From Siphonodentalium dalli (Eukaryota > Mollusca > Scaphopoda > Gadilida > Siphonodentaliidae): 64,000 nucleotides of DNA. Below are positions 49,561 to 60,784 of the stretch, one piece after another. The notes below the pieces were generated by a model. That model worked only from the letters and a program-made list of their open reading frames with translations. It made no database searches and was not told where the DNA came from. The stretch spans positions 187,107,309 through 187,171,308 of the forward strand of contig CP136068.1 in the NCBI GenBank assembly GCA_032622095.1. Reading direction: 5' to 3'. Within the stretch, counting starts at the first letter, position 1. Each line of letters opens with the position of its first letter. The position numbers were made by a program, and so were the translations under genes.

Positions 49561-50639
49561 GTATACAATTAAGTATGTGATCAGCCCAGCAGGGGTGCCG
49601 GAAGAGGGGGCAGCTGATCCCCTGCCCTTGACCAATGGGGGCAGGACTTGCCCTTTTTCTGGAGACAGAAAATGCTGTGTTTAATCTCGTGTTTTTATAG
49701 CAAAATGTAACTTTTTGGGTCCAAATACCGCCAATTTCACAAGGAATATTAATTTTTTGTCAAAAACGGCCATAAAAACCGACAAATACCTTTAAAATAG
49801 GGATTTTTGCCACAATGAATTTATGGTTGTTTTTTCCGAGTTTGCGGAGAAAATTCCCTTTTTTGGGCAGAAAAGTGCCATTTTTGTAGGCTCTCCCCCC
49901 CCCCCCCCCCGATGCCCTTGGATGCTCCCGGCACCTCAGTGCAGATCGGACATGGCCATATGTGTACAATGTATAGGCCTATGTATCAATTTTAAAAGGG
50001 AGGGGCTGAATTTTGCTGTAGATACACCTCTAAATGCTATAATTTGTCATTATTCAGATTTAAAATTATTTATTAATATGGTACTTAACACATGTATGAA
50101 TTTTCACTATAAATGAGTCTAAATATAGTCAAGTGATTAGTATGCATACATTTGAGCAACTTTTTAAGTGAGTGTTGCCGCATGTAATTAAATGTAATAT
50201 AATGAAAAAGTCTGTTAATAATTGAACACCACAACTGACTGTCACTAGCTGTGATAGACTTGCAGTGAATATATTGATTGAGTAATTGGCAATCATGAAT
50301 ATTTTTGTGGGACAAACCCCAGCTTCTGGCATGATTCAGGGTACGTTCATACGCTGGCAAGTTTGCAAGGTACATTTTTGTGGGCATTTCGTCATAGAAA
50401 ACCACATGGTGCCAGAATATGAACGGAAATATGCACCTAACATGCATCTTTACCAGAGCGAAAGACATCGGAAGTAACATTTATATAGTTCCACTTTTAC
50501 TACCAGTGCTACCTCCAAATACCTGTATGATTTATTCTTGTGAGATAATTTGCATGATATTTACAGGCAAATTCCGGTAGCATCGTTACCAGTGGAACTA
50601 CAGAGATTTATTTCGCACGTATACTAGTAGTTAGCCCCC
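49561..50639. other. Gene-free spacer with a homopolymer C tract
   Basis: Contains a C-run at 49,895-49,910 next to TTTTTGGGCAGAAAAGTGCC-type T/G-rich sequence. No recognisable gene. Confidence 0.45.
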
Positions 50640-51545
50640 CAACTTTGGTCAAAAGTATAACAGTTGGAAATTTCATACTTGCCAAAACATTAGTTGGAAA
50701 TTTCACACCAACAATAGGTGAAATATGTTCTTGTAGTTTGATTATAAAACAATTTATTGGGGGGGGGGGGGGAATGTTCCTATGTTTGGTAAAAACTTTG
50801 GACAGAAATGGTCATCAGTTGGAAATTTTCCAACCTTAGGGGGGGTAACAGATTGGAAATTTCCAACACTTGGAAAGCTTGTGTCCTGGTCCCTCCCCCG
50901 TGGCCAGTCAAAAACTTCTAGTTAATTTAAGAAAACAATATTGTCATACATTTGGTCAACATTGTCATTGGAATTGTCATCAGTTGGAAATTTTCAAACC
51001 TAAGTGGGGGGGTGTAGGGTTTAAATTTACAACGGTAGGAAGGCTTGAGGCTAGTGTAGATGTTACGATTTCAAAATTTTCTTGTTAAGATTTCTAAATT
51101 TTCGCACACCGGATCGAACCATGGTCGGCCCGGTGTGTCATTGCCCCACATCCACATGGCCAATACAAAACTGCTAATTAGTTTAGCAAAACAATATTTT
51201 ACTACATTTGGTCAAATTTGTGGACAGAAATGGTCATCACTTGAAGAATTTTCCAACCTGAGGAGAGTATGAGGTTTGAAATTTTCAAATAACTAATAAA
51301 TGTTCAGGTTAAAATATCTGTCAATGTTCTCATACCAGGAATATAGAAATATAAAACCATGGCTTATGAATATATTAGAAATTAGGCCTGACTGAGGTTC
51401 AAGGGGGGGGGGGGGGGTGCAAATGGAATTATTCAAAAACTTGTGTTGGTCTGATTCTGACTAAAGGGGGGATGCAGTTGGAATTTCCCAAGGTGGACAC
51501 CCCCCCCCAAACATGTAGTTGAAATTGAAGTCAGAAGAACCCCTC
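50640..51545. repeat. Diverged repeat with CAGTTGGAAATTTTCCAACC boxes and G-runs
   Basis: AGAAATGGTCATCAGTTGGAAATTTTCCAACCT-type blocks recur at about 50,805, 50,970 and 51,225. AAAACAATATT...ACATTTGGTCAA recurs at about 50,932 and 51,189. G-runs at 50,759-50,772 and 51,403-51,417 and shorter ones follow the TTGGAAAT boxes. Units are irregular (about 150-270 bp). Confidence 0.6.
51108..51165 (-). repeat. tRNA-like promoter boxes inside the CAGTTGGAAAT repeat (possible SINE head)
   Basis: On the minus strand TGGCCATGTGG (51,162-51,152) differs from the tRNA A-box TRGCNNAGTGG at one base. GGTTCGATCC (51,120-51,111) matches the B-box. The boxes start 42 bp apart, as in tRNA genes. A full cloverleaf is not evident, so this is at most a decayed tRNA-derived segment. 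Confidence 0.3.
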
Positions 51546-51744
51546 CCCCCAGATTGTGCCATGAAACTTTACTCTGCATAGTGCTTGTAGAGATATTATT
51601 CCATCAGTGCAAAACATGGGAACTTTATTTATGTTCTAACATGGAACTTTATAACATTGAACAAACAAGGCAGAGAACATGTTGGACTCTCCGTTACCAC
51701 ATCCCTGCATCCATGCGAATGGGGGGGGGGGTTCAGGAGCTGTG

Positions 51745-52246
51745 TATGGAATCCTATTACGGCCACTTGCTAATGGCGCTTTCGGCGCACCTTTTGTCGC
51801 TTTCGGCGCATCGCGCCGAAAGCGCCGAAAGCGACAAAATGTGCGCCGATCGGCGCACTTTTTGTCGCTTTCGGCGCTTTCGGCGCGCGCGCCGAAAGCG
51901 ACAAAAAGTGCGCCATTAGCGTTGTTTCGGCGCGCGCCGAAAGCGCCGAAAGCGACAAAATGTGCGCCGATCGGCGCACTTTTTGTCGTTTTCGGCGCTT
52001 TCGGCGCGCGCGCCGAAAGCGACAAAAAGTGCGCCATTAGCGTTGTTTCGGCGCGCGCCGAAAGCGCCGAAAGCGCCGAAAGCGACAAATAGTGCGCCGT
52101 TACGGCGCACTTTTTGTCGCTTTCGGCGCTTTCGGCGCTTTCGGCGCGTTACTAATGGCGCACTTTTTGTCGCTTTCGGCGCTTTCGGCGCATCGCGCCG
52201 AAAGCGCCGAAAGCGCCATTAGCAAGTGGCCGTAATAGGATTCCAT
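51745..52246. mobile_element. GC-rich hairpin element (GCGCCGAAAGCG family), copy 2, complete
   Basis: About 500 bp with perfect terminal inverted repeats of about 43 bp: TATGGAATCCTATTACGGCC + ACTTGCTAATGGCGC at the left, and its complement GCGCCATTAGCAAGTGG + CCGTAATAGGATTCCATA at the right. A TA at both outer ends would fit TA target duplication (Tc1/mariner-like), but this is not proven. The interior is built from GCGCCGAAAGCG and GTGCGCC boxes in alternating orientation, giving stacked hairpins. No transposase. It differs from copy 1 by the number of 9-10 bp GCCGAAAGC units. Confidence 0.85.
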
Positions 52247-52509
52247 ACAAAAATCAAGACATAATCACATTATCTAGTTTGTGTTTTGTTGAATCTACTT
52301 TCGGTTTTCGACATGCCATATATTCTTTATTAGCCTCCATCGAGGAGAGTATTGTATGTTCATATACGGATATTATACAAATAATGTACAGTCTTACACA
52401 TAAATGATAAATATATACATATTGTGGTATGGTCAACAAGTGTCACTGTACTGAAGCCTCGTGCACTCATGGAGTTAATCAGCTATTTACAGTCACGGTA
52501 CAGCTACAT

Positions 52510-53896
52510 TCAGTTACCGGTAACTAACTTGCAGGCATGCATTAGGAATGTCGATGTGTCCACAATAAAATTGCTATACACCGAAAACAATTCCGAGTCT
52601 GCGCAAGTGTCCTCGTTCCCTAAAATCAGCGAGATAAATTGATTATCAGTTAGATTGCTCAATAAGAGGTAAATGTTCACTCCATATTTGTTCACAATTA
52701 TGTCCCAATATATGTTCCGAAAGTGTAGCAGCGCTATCGATTGGCATGCGAACAGAACGTGTACCAGTTCATTTGGATGAGTTTGTCCACAAGAACGACA
52801 CAGTTTGTTGTTGACGTATGTTGTTTTGTTCAACAACAGCGCAAGGTGTTTGAGCTGGACCTCGTACTGTCTATTGGCAGAGAGTATCTTCCAGATTGTC
52901 CATGGTTTTCTGGGGTTCTGGTGGCACGTATAGAATGTCGACAAATCATGATCTTGTGATACAGATGTTTGCCAGTGATTCGTATACAGGTCCGACACCC
53001 GCGACTTTACTAAAAACTTCCACTGTGCCTTCTCTGGGAACGATCCAGTGTCTAAAAATTCTAGAAGGTAATGTTTTAGATCGTATTTTTCTAGAATAGG
53101 AAATATTTCAGATACAAAACCGGAAGCAAGTCTATCGAACAGCATATACTGATATGTTTTCACTAGGAAAATCCTCAGTGGAACGTCATGGTTACGTGGA
53201 ATGTGAACTAGGTTTTCGAGGAAGCACAGTTTTCGAATGTCTATCTCTCGCTCAATAGGTAAGAGTCCAAGAAGACCAAGGGCAACATTTGTCCTAGTCC
53301 GGGATGGAACAGCCTGTGTGTTTTTAACGCAGGTTCTGAATCCTCTTTCCAATGTGCATAAAACAGACATTTTGTGTGTAGGCAACAATTCGCACCCATA
53401 CAAAGCACGTGGGAGAACGATGGATGAGATCAGTTTTGCCATTGTTATCGGAGAACACGATTTTGTTGTACGCTGTCCAACTAGCGCAAAGTATGTTCGT
53501 CTCATCTTGTCCGCCATGCATTCGGCACGGGCCACGTCGCACTTAAATTTTCCTTGGAGAATACCGAGATGAGTGCACTCATGCGTTTCTGATATCACAT
53601 CGTTGCCTAGAGTCCACGAACGGTTTGCAGAATTATGTCGCTGTATTGACTCGTTGAACACGACGACTTGGCTTTTCGTGATCGAGAAGTTGAATCGCCA
53701 TTTAACACTATATTCGTGGCACACGTCGAGCATTTCGTCGAGTCCGCTTTTACTCATGGCAATTAGTGCGATATCGTCAGCTGTCGTAGGACAAGCGCAT
53801 TGTATGCCTTGTATGGATGCACCATGATTAGACTGTGCCAGTCGCAGCAGAAGGTCATTAACGTAGACCAAATAAAAAAACGGGGACGTCACGGCT
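52510..53896 (-). pseudogene. C-terminal half of a LINE reverse transcriptase ORF2
   Basis: An open frame of about 460 codons begins inside the RT domain at SPFFYLVYVNDLL (end of the motif B region), so there is no genuine start codon. The RT motif C is TTADDIALIA (the ADD at about residues 38-40), followed by KWRFNFSITKSQVVVF (motif D/E region) and a long thumb and C-terminal region. Near residues 365-383 a Cys-x2-Cys-x9-His-x4-Cys cluster resembles the terminal zinc knuckle of Jockey/CR1/I-type LINEs. The frame has no stop in over 1.3 kb, so the insertion is fairly young. It lacks endonuclease and RT motifs 1-A and cannot be active. Clade assignment beyond an APE-endonuclease non-LTR element is uncertain. 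Confidence 0.88.
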
Positions 53897-54719
53897 AATG
53901 ACTTTAACTATAACACTCTTTTTAGTTTAAACAACTTGTTAGATTCGCTAACACCGAGTGAGACATGTCCCAGTGCAGTAAACATGATTGTTACCTCGAT
54001 ATCCAAGGTCATGATTGAAACCGCGGAGCGTACATTAGGCATGCAAACATTTGAAAAGCATAAAACAATCAGTTCTGCGAAGAGTACTAGTAAACCCTGG
54101 TTCACTGAAGCGTGTCGTACCACACGCAAGTCTTACAAAAGGGCCTCTCGCATTTATAAATTACGCCGTGACTCTGACGCTGACCAAGCAATGAAAGAAG
54201 CTTCTCGCGCCTATAAAGCCGAAATGAATAGAGCAATTAACTCGCACAGAGAAACAATAACGCACGAAATGACAACAATGCAACGTAATAATCCGCGGAA
54301 TTTCTGGAAAAGAATCCGTGATAGAAATTCGCGACACCTTGATGTCACGCTAGATGATTTATCTCAATACTTCCAGAATATCAACGCGATTAGACACGAG
54401 GATGACCCAGACTTGGAATCGTATATTGAAGAACATTTTAAAACCGATGCAAACCCTAATCTGAATAAACCGATTAGTGAAGATGAGATAAGACAAGCAA
54501 TTAATAGTCTGAAAGGAAATAAATCCTGTGGCCAGGACCTCATCTTTAATGAATACATTAAAGCTTCTTGTGATGTTTTAATGGGTATATACTGCAAACT
54601 GTTTAACATCGTTTTGGATACAGGACTTGTACCCCAGGACTGGGTGATAGGAACAATTGTCCCTCTGTATAAAAATAAAGGAAACTCTAATGACCCCAGT
54701 AATTATAGACCTATCACAC
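53897..54719 (+). pseudogene. Inverted LINE ORF2 segment: linker and N-terminal RT
   Basis: The open frame continues from about 53,897 through 54,719. KPWFTEACRTTRKSYKRA and NNPRNFWKRIRDRN are typical of the region between endonuclease and RT in APE-type LINEs. PISEDEIRQAINSLKGNKSC, then the GQDLI block, WVIGTIVPLYKNKG and SNYRPIT are the first RT motifs (0-2). After YRPIT the homology ends abruptly, followed by a stop. The segment opposes the downstream half of the same domain on the other strand. Confidence 0.85.
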
Positions 54720-54725
54720 GAACAA

Positions 54726-56140
54726 AGTAGAGCTTTATGATTTTTTAGCAAATCAAACTCTTTAAAAGAAGCTGAAAAATGTATGAAAAATGCGTACATC
54801 CACGGCGTTGGCTCAGAAGCTTCACAACCGTATACGACAGTATTGCGCGCTCTCGCTGGCGACGAAATGTATAGTCCCCGAATTTGTCTCTTTTGTTTTT
54901 GGGCCTATTTTCGTTCGTGCAAAGAAGTTGGACAAGATTTTGACTTTAATGAACAAAGCAATCATTTTGCAATTTCTGATGTTGCTGTCACGCACGGCTT
55001 TTCGAAATGATATTAGTCCGCGCGGCAATTTCGTTCACCCGATGCCAAGTGTCCCGAAAAGCACGCGCCTATTCATCAATAATGAGAAATAAGGGATTTT
55101 ATAATGGCTTTTTTAATGATATACTATAATTTGCATGTGATATTTACATATAGTACCTTATAGCAACCACCAAGGGTGATTTTTACCTAAATGCAGGTGA
55201 ATTATGACGTCATATAATTTTTCTATATTTCTATACCAAGAGAGAAAATACCGTGTATGCTTTTTTGTGAATTTCACACGTGACTTCCGGGAGGTTAGTG
55301 CGCAGAATCCAGCAGAAACTTCTCAAATAGATTCTGGATTATTTATACAGCCTTTTCATCTGCAATGACATTGCTGTGTCGTTACTTGCTTGATTTTACG
55401 AAGAATTACGTTTTCTTCACTTCAACTTCAACACAATCGACTGTTAGTTACGGTACTGCCGAGTTAGGAGAGCAGCGTGTTCCGAAGACAACCGTGACGT
55501 AGGTATTTACCAGTTTACATACAAGTACAACAACAACGATTGGCGATGATCACTTTTTAATTGTCCTCACTGAGTCACTCAGAGAATCAATCAAATGATA
55601 GATTAATCGAGGATTAATCACCGTGACAGCCTTTCTAGTCTGATAACATGGCATTCGGTGAAATATTACCGTGACACAGTTTGATATTAGCCATCTCGAT
55701 TGTAAACAAATCTTCTACGCGAAATTTGTAAATTAAAAAAACAAATCAAATGTGCATGTACGGTATTCGGAAATCAATATCATCCATGACCCAACCCGGC
55801 CACACATACCAAATCGCATTCACATCCACTGAGAAACAACGAAGAAGCGCGACATTACACTTTTATTTAGAGCCGGCGTCGACGTCGACAAACACTTTAT
55901 AGATACCGATTTCTCCACTACAAGGTCAAGGCCCACATGGCACGAAATTGAAAAATCAACGAGTGATTGATCTGTGTTTCATAGAATTTGCAACAATGAA
56001 TGTTTGTTTTGAGGATTTTATGGATTATTGTGTACCACAGATACACGAAGTCTAGTCAATTCAATGTTAAGTGTATTCAATTGCATGACATCATGTGTAC
56101 ACTGTGTTTGTGACATGATTATTGCACTTTCACTTTCGAC
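54726..56140. other. Gene-free spacer right of the LINE
   Basis: Presumed insertion flank. Open frames of 70-100 codons at 54,783-55,092 overlap in several frames and carry no recognisable domain. A CRE-like TGACGTCA lies at 55,204. No RNA gene seen. Confidence 0.45.
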
Positions 56141-58370
56141 GGGTCCGTGAAGATTCGGCGGAGCCGAATCTTCCTAGGTTTATACCAATATATTGGGACG
56201 GGAGATTTTATGTTTTAAGTGTAATGAATTGTGTGGACATATTTTTAAATAATATATTACATGAATAAATTAAATTAAATGAAGCTATTACTTTTATGAT
56301 GCTTTGTTTGAGATAATTTTAGAACTGGTAAGTTTATTTGTAAGTTTTATGAGTGAATATTTTACAAGAATAAATTACTTTTATTATTACTTTTGTTATA
56401 ACTTTTATGATGTTTTGTCATTAGTTTGTGTGACTTATTTTAGGTTTATGATAAGGTAATTTATTATGAATATATTGTTATTACTTACAAATTACGTGGT
56501 AAATCCAAATATCACGTTCGAACACTATAAGGAATTATGATTAATGAAGATTCAATGAGAAAACGAATAACATTTTTGTTCACACTCTGTTCACGTTGGC
56601 ACCAAGTGTTTACATAACAGTCGGTATAATATAGAAAGTCGTCTTGCTGATGCTGATATGATCTCAGTGAGAACTATTCGATGTTTGTTTAGATAAGTTT
56701 GCTGAGTGAATTTCAGTTAGGACTGATCAGTTGTTTGTTTTAAATACTGACCGTGCGAAAATCGCAAATTTTTATCTTCAGTATTATTCCAGGAAAGTCC
56801 AAATATACCATACTCGTTATATTGTTGTCCGATCCTCTTCATAAATCTCTATATTTCTACATGTATATTGTGTCTATGTTATATGTTTGATTTTTTGAAA
56901 TAAATACTGTTTACACCAAGTCTGGCCAGCGCCTATCATTCTACAAGTTGGTGCCAATTCTTCAACTTGAAGCAGCCCGTGTCGAAATTGCCGTTGCAGC
57001 CAGGGATCTCGAGATAGACGTCAAGAAGAAGTACACCGAAATAGATACGAAGATCAGCAACCTATGGGCGAAATACAGAGAAGAGGACATCAGAACATCG
57101 GAATTCTGACAAGAAGTGACCAAGATCTACAGAATCGGCAAGGCAACGAAATAAGAAGACAAGACGACAACAAGATAAGAAGACAAGACTATTAGTTGAT
57201 GTTGTATGTTTCAAATAAAGAATGCCGGTTATAAATGTATTTTAAATTGTTTTGTTTGTATTTGTGTTACACCTTATGTTATCAGCTTGTTTCATCCATT
57301 ATAATAAATCTAATAAAATCTGTCATTACTAAAAATGAGTTAATGAAGACCCTATAATCCCTCTAATTAATGTTGCCCTATCTGAGAATACTCTAATGCA
57401 GGGATCAAGGGAGCTTAGCCTTCGCGAAAACAAACAAATATTTAATGCAGTACAGACATATATCATGAGAACAAAACGATTTCCATTAATTGAACGTGTA
57501 ACAAATTTCTTTGGATTCCGGCCGCATTGGGGCAGCACGACATTCCCCATTATATATGTAGTTCTAAATGTCTTCCTATAACGATTATTTTGTATGTTAA
57601 TTACTCGTCACAATTTTGTATCTACGTGAAATGATTCCACATCAAGGATGCTGCGATATACACATTGAAAACAATTGGAATAGGAATTGGCCATTGCGAA
57701 TGACCCCCTCGCATGGATCCTGACGTATGCAAATTACTAGAAGAGCATTATTTTTCACGAAACAATTATTGAAAACTCCTCACCGCTGTTATCATTCCAC
57801 GATTCATTTGTCTCCATCCTGTCTTTTACTTTATCGCCCCTCTCTCTCTCCCTCTATCGCTCTCTCCCTCTCACCATATGCTTCTTACTATCCCTAACAC
57901 TACATTATCTCTGTTTTCATCCCTAACTCAAACTTAGCCATATATCTCAATTTCTCCTAAAACTTTATTTCAATCCTTTCCCGTCTGATCGATACCCCTT
58001 TCTCACTTATTGGGGAATGGGCATGTCGCCAGAGAGGAGAAGACTTCATATAATCCCTCGGGCTTGTTGTCTGATCCTCATTTCCATACATAATCTTCTA
58101 TTTTGCATATTAATTTGTGTATGATCTGTATATTATGTAACCTTGGATTTTGGAAATAAAAATATGTTTACACTAATTAGTTGTTATTATTACAACAAAG
58201 AATAAGTGCACACACAAGCTTAGTCCCACATAAGCCGTAATCCCCAAGCCGTAATCCCTCCACCAATTAGTTAGATCAAACGACTGGCCGAATCTTCCCT
58301 GCCGAATCTTCCCTCCGCCGAAAAATACATGGCCGAAACTTCCCTCCGCCGAATCTTCCCATTCCCCTTT
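56141..58370. other. Segment bounded by GCCGAATCTTCC boxes, possible small LTR-type remnant
   Basis: At the left, GAAGATTCGGC-GGA-GCCGAATCTTC (about 56,151-56,174) is a palindrome; at the right, GCCGAATCTTCCC-type boxes recur at about 58,287, 58,301 and 58,348. Inside, two related stretches of about 120 bp (TTGTTGTCCGATCCTC at 56,822 and TTGTTGTCTGATCCTC at 58,064) each continue to an AATAAA (56,899 and 58,155) and TGTTTACAC. The left one ends in CTACA followed by TTGGTGCCAATTC, which could be an LTR end and a primer-binding site. A short open frame (through 57,108, Lys/Glu-rich) follows. No gag-pol motif is visible, so an LTR origin is tentative. Confidence 0.3.
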
Positions 58371-58514
58371 CGACAGGAGCTTGGAGGCATTGTTGAATTT
58401 GTTCTCTAATCACCAAAGGTTGCACAGGTATTTGCTTATCATTAATTTAATCATTTGATTTAGGACTGAAAAAGATTTGTTTCTGTTTTCAAATTGAAAA
58501 GATCAATCGTACTG

Positions 58515-58897
58515 CCCTGCTGGACAAAACAAGTGTCCATTGGCACCGCGGTGTGTTTGCCGTTCGGCTGCGGTGTCAGAGTTTGTAACTGCAGTTGAGC
58601 ACCGCGGCCGAGCGGCAAGTACACCGCGGCCGACCGTCAAGTACACATGGACACCATGGCCGAAAAGCAACTACAATGGGGCCGAATGACATGTCCACCG
58701 TGGTTAGATTTCTGGTTTATATTGTCTGTTTTCAGTTTAATGAATGTACACAGCGGCAACTACACCGTGGTCGAATGGCAAATACACCGCGGCCCAACTG
58801 TAGTTAGCTGGTGGAGCCGCTGTGTAGTTGCATTTCGGCCGCAGTGGCAATGCTAACCGCACCGTGGTTAAGTGGACACTTGTTTTTCCCAGCAGGG
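58515..58897. mobile_element. CCCTGCTGG-ended MITE, copy 1
   Basis: CCCTGCTGGACAAAACAAGT + GTCCA at the left pairs with TGGACACTTGTTTTTCCCAG + CAGGG at the right (terminal inverted repeats of about 25 bp with two differences). The 383-bp interior is made of short units of the type CACCGCGGCCGANNGGCAAG in both orientations (21-bp rhythm), with a 60-bp AT-rich centre. No coding capacity; nearly the same element occurs at 61,339. Confidence 0.85.
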
Positions 58898-60036
58898 TAG
58901 TACATGTGTATTCAGTTCAAATTCATACAGATATCGTTCAGACTTTCATGTTTACAAAATGTAGGCGCGCATAGTCCCGCTCGCTGGGTTTTGGCCAGGC
59001 GCGTGGTTTCTATCAAGATAAAATAAACAGCGGAAATACATTCATAAATGCTGCGTAAATTGAATTAGTTTACTCACGATCGATGTCCATTGAATCTATT
59101 TGATGGTATAACACTGCTTAATCCACTATCCATAAGCACAAGTGAATGTTACACACTGTGTTTTTATGTTGTACATGCTCCTATATTAATTTTAATTCAT
59201 AATTATTAATAAGGAATTAATTTAATACTCCGATTCAATGCTGACGAAATAAATACGGTAACATCTCCCGGCCACGTGGTCTCGCTTTGATTTTCCAGGA
59301 ATTTATGTGACGTCATAAGCCATACATAGAAAACGTTCAAATGTATTTTTAGCTTCGAATCATTCAGTCTCAGACAGATAGTGCATTTGGCACGTCACAT
59401 CGTGTGACCTCAAAAAACTTAAACTGCCAATCATCGTGGCACGAGGGATCACCGTTTGATGAATGCCGACAATGAATGTTGGTTTTGGAGAATTCATTTG
59501 ATATTTTGCTACAATATGCAATCTGTTTCTTTATACTTGTACGCTCTCCGTATTTGCCCTAGGCGCGCAATCGATCGCTCACTGGTTTTCAATTTTAGCC
59601 GCGCGGTGGTGCGCAAGAGCAAGCGCAATTTAAGTCTGATCTTTCTGTTGATTCCAACGTTAACACTATTACTTAATATGTTTACCACTTTAGAGGGCGT
59701 TCTTTATTAGATGAACATTATTTTACCCACACGTCATGATTCCATGATTTTAAGGTGAAGTTGAACAGAAGCGAGCGCTAAGCTTTGTTTGCATTAACGC
59801 ATGCTCACACCAGGACGGTGTGGTAATAATAGTAATAGCATGATTTTGTCGGGCACCTTGGTTTCTTAACAGCCCTCCAGAATGATTAACTCCGTCTCGG
59901 GCCTATAAATAGGCCCTCGGGCTGTTAATAATTCCTGTCGGGTCCAGGTGCTACCACGGCCGAGTACCAGTAAATTTATAACACTATGGCGACTGCAGTA
60001 GCGTTCTTTAATGTGCACACACCGAGGCGGAATACA
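58898..60036. other. Gene-free spacer
   Basis: No recognisable gene. Two weakly similar GC-rich patches (AGGCGCGC ... CGCTCGCTGG at about 58,964; AGGCGCGCAATCGATCGCTC at about 59,561), a CRE-like TGACGTCA at 59,310, and a palindromic GGGCCTATAAATAGGCCC at about 59,899. Confidence 0.45.
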
Positions 60037-60633
60037 GGAGAAGTCGGCCCCGCTACGAAGTCGGCCCGAAACAAAGTCGGCCCCAGATAAGTCGGCCCCT
60101 TACGAAGTCGGCCCAGCTATTAACATCAGTTAGTGACATGTTTACTCAATTGAGTAACATACATGTATATCAGGTGTCACGGACACCTTGTTTAACACTA
60201 CATGACTTAGTGTTGATCTTTATCGGCGTTTCACTGACTGCTTCCATGTGGAAATCTCTCTGGCGCGACGCCCATTACAATTATAACAGGACATTGTTTA
60301 GGTCTATAGATTAATTGGCTGACTAAGTGTGAAGGTTCGTATCTGGTCTAATACCATGTCTTGTATATATGGCTATTTTTCCGGTACAGATTTAAATTTC
60401 CCTTTAACGAACCCTATCGACATATCTGTGTAAAGCCATGACAGTGCGCGATAAGCAAATTGATTGCCAGGAGGTGTGGCGAAATTTCGGTCTCATCTTA
60501 TTGTGCCACAGGCATTAACACGCAGTAAAATAATAATGGGGCCGACTTGTCTTGACCAATCTTTAATTTACCCGGCCGACTTCTCTTGGGCCGACTTCTC
60601 TTGTGACCGACCTTGTTTTGGGCTGACTTCTCC
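60037..60633. mobile_element. Foldback element with arms of AAGTCGGCCC sub-repeats
   Basis: The left arm (60,037-60,118) begins GGAGAAGTCGGCCCC and repeats AAGTCGGCCC five times with spacers of 5-8 bp. The right arm (about 60,537-60,633) contains the complement GGGCCGACTTCTC several times and ends GGCTGACTTCTCC. The 420-bp centre is unique and non-coding. A non-autonomous foldback or MITE is likely; no target duplication was identified. Confidence 0.6.
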
Positions 60634-60784
60634 AGATACCGCGAGGCATGTACACAGGTCAGCCATTAATGTCCGCACCCCCAATCGGACAGCGTACTGC
60701 ACGACAACAAAATACCTGGATAGATGTTGTAATGGGGGAATTCGGTATTTTTGCAATCGGATCTTTATCCAGTGATCTCAAATG

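Larger units (their letters stand above)
52247..54725. mobile_element. LINE insertion with inverted 5' segment (twin-priming architecture)
   Basis: The 3' part of a LINE ORF2 lies on the minus strand (52,510 to about 53,896) and an upstream part of ORF2 lies head-to-head on the plus strand (about 53,897 to 54,719). The two meet at about 53,893-53,897. Reading the two segments, the RT region between the YRPIT box and the SPFFYLVYVND box is absent. An inverted 5' segment joined head-to-head, with loss at the breakpoint, is what twin-primed reverse transcription produces. The interval 52,247-52,509 would be the 3' UTR; no poly-A is visible, and a 3' end abutting the hairpin element is an assumption. 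Confidence 0.7.

Noticed and set aside
48846-49580. 244-codon open frame on the plus strand, and its 209-codon mirror on the minus strand
   Set aside because: Both follow the palindromic GCGCCGAAAGCG boxes; symmetry of the DNA creates matching Ala/Lys/Ser-rich frames on both strands.
51554-52222. Several overlapping open frames of 60-150 codons in the second hairpin element
   Set aside because: Same explanation as for the first copy; no domain, and the frames begin and end with the element's repeats.
54783-55092. Overlapping 75- and 100-codon open frames
   Set aside because: They overlap in different frames and on both strands without any domain; neither looks like a continuation of the LINE.
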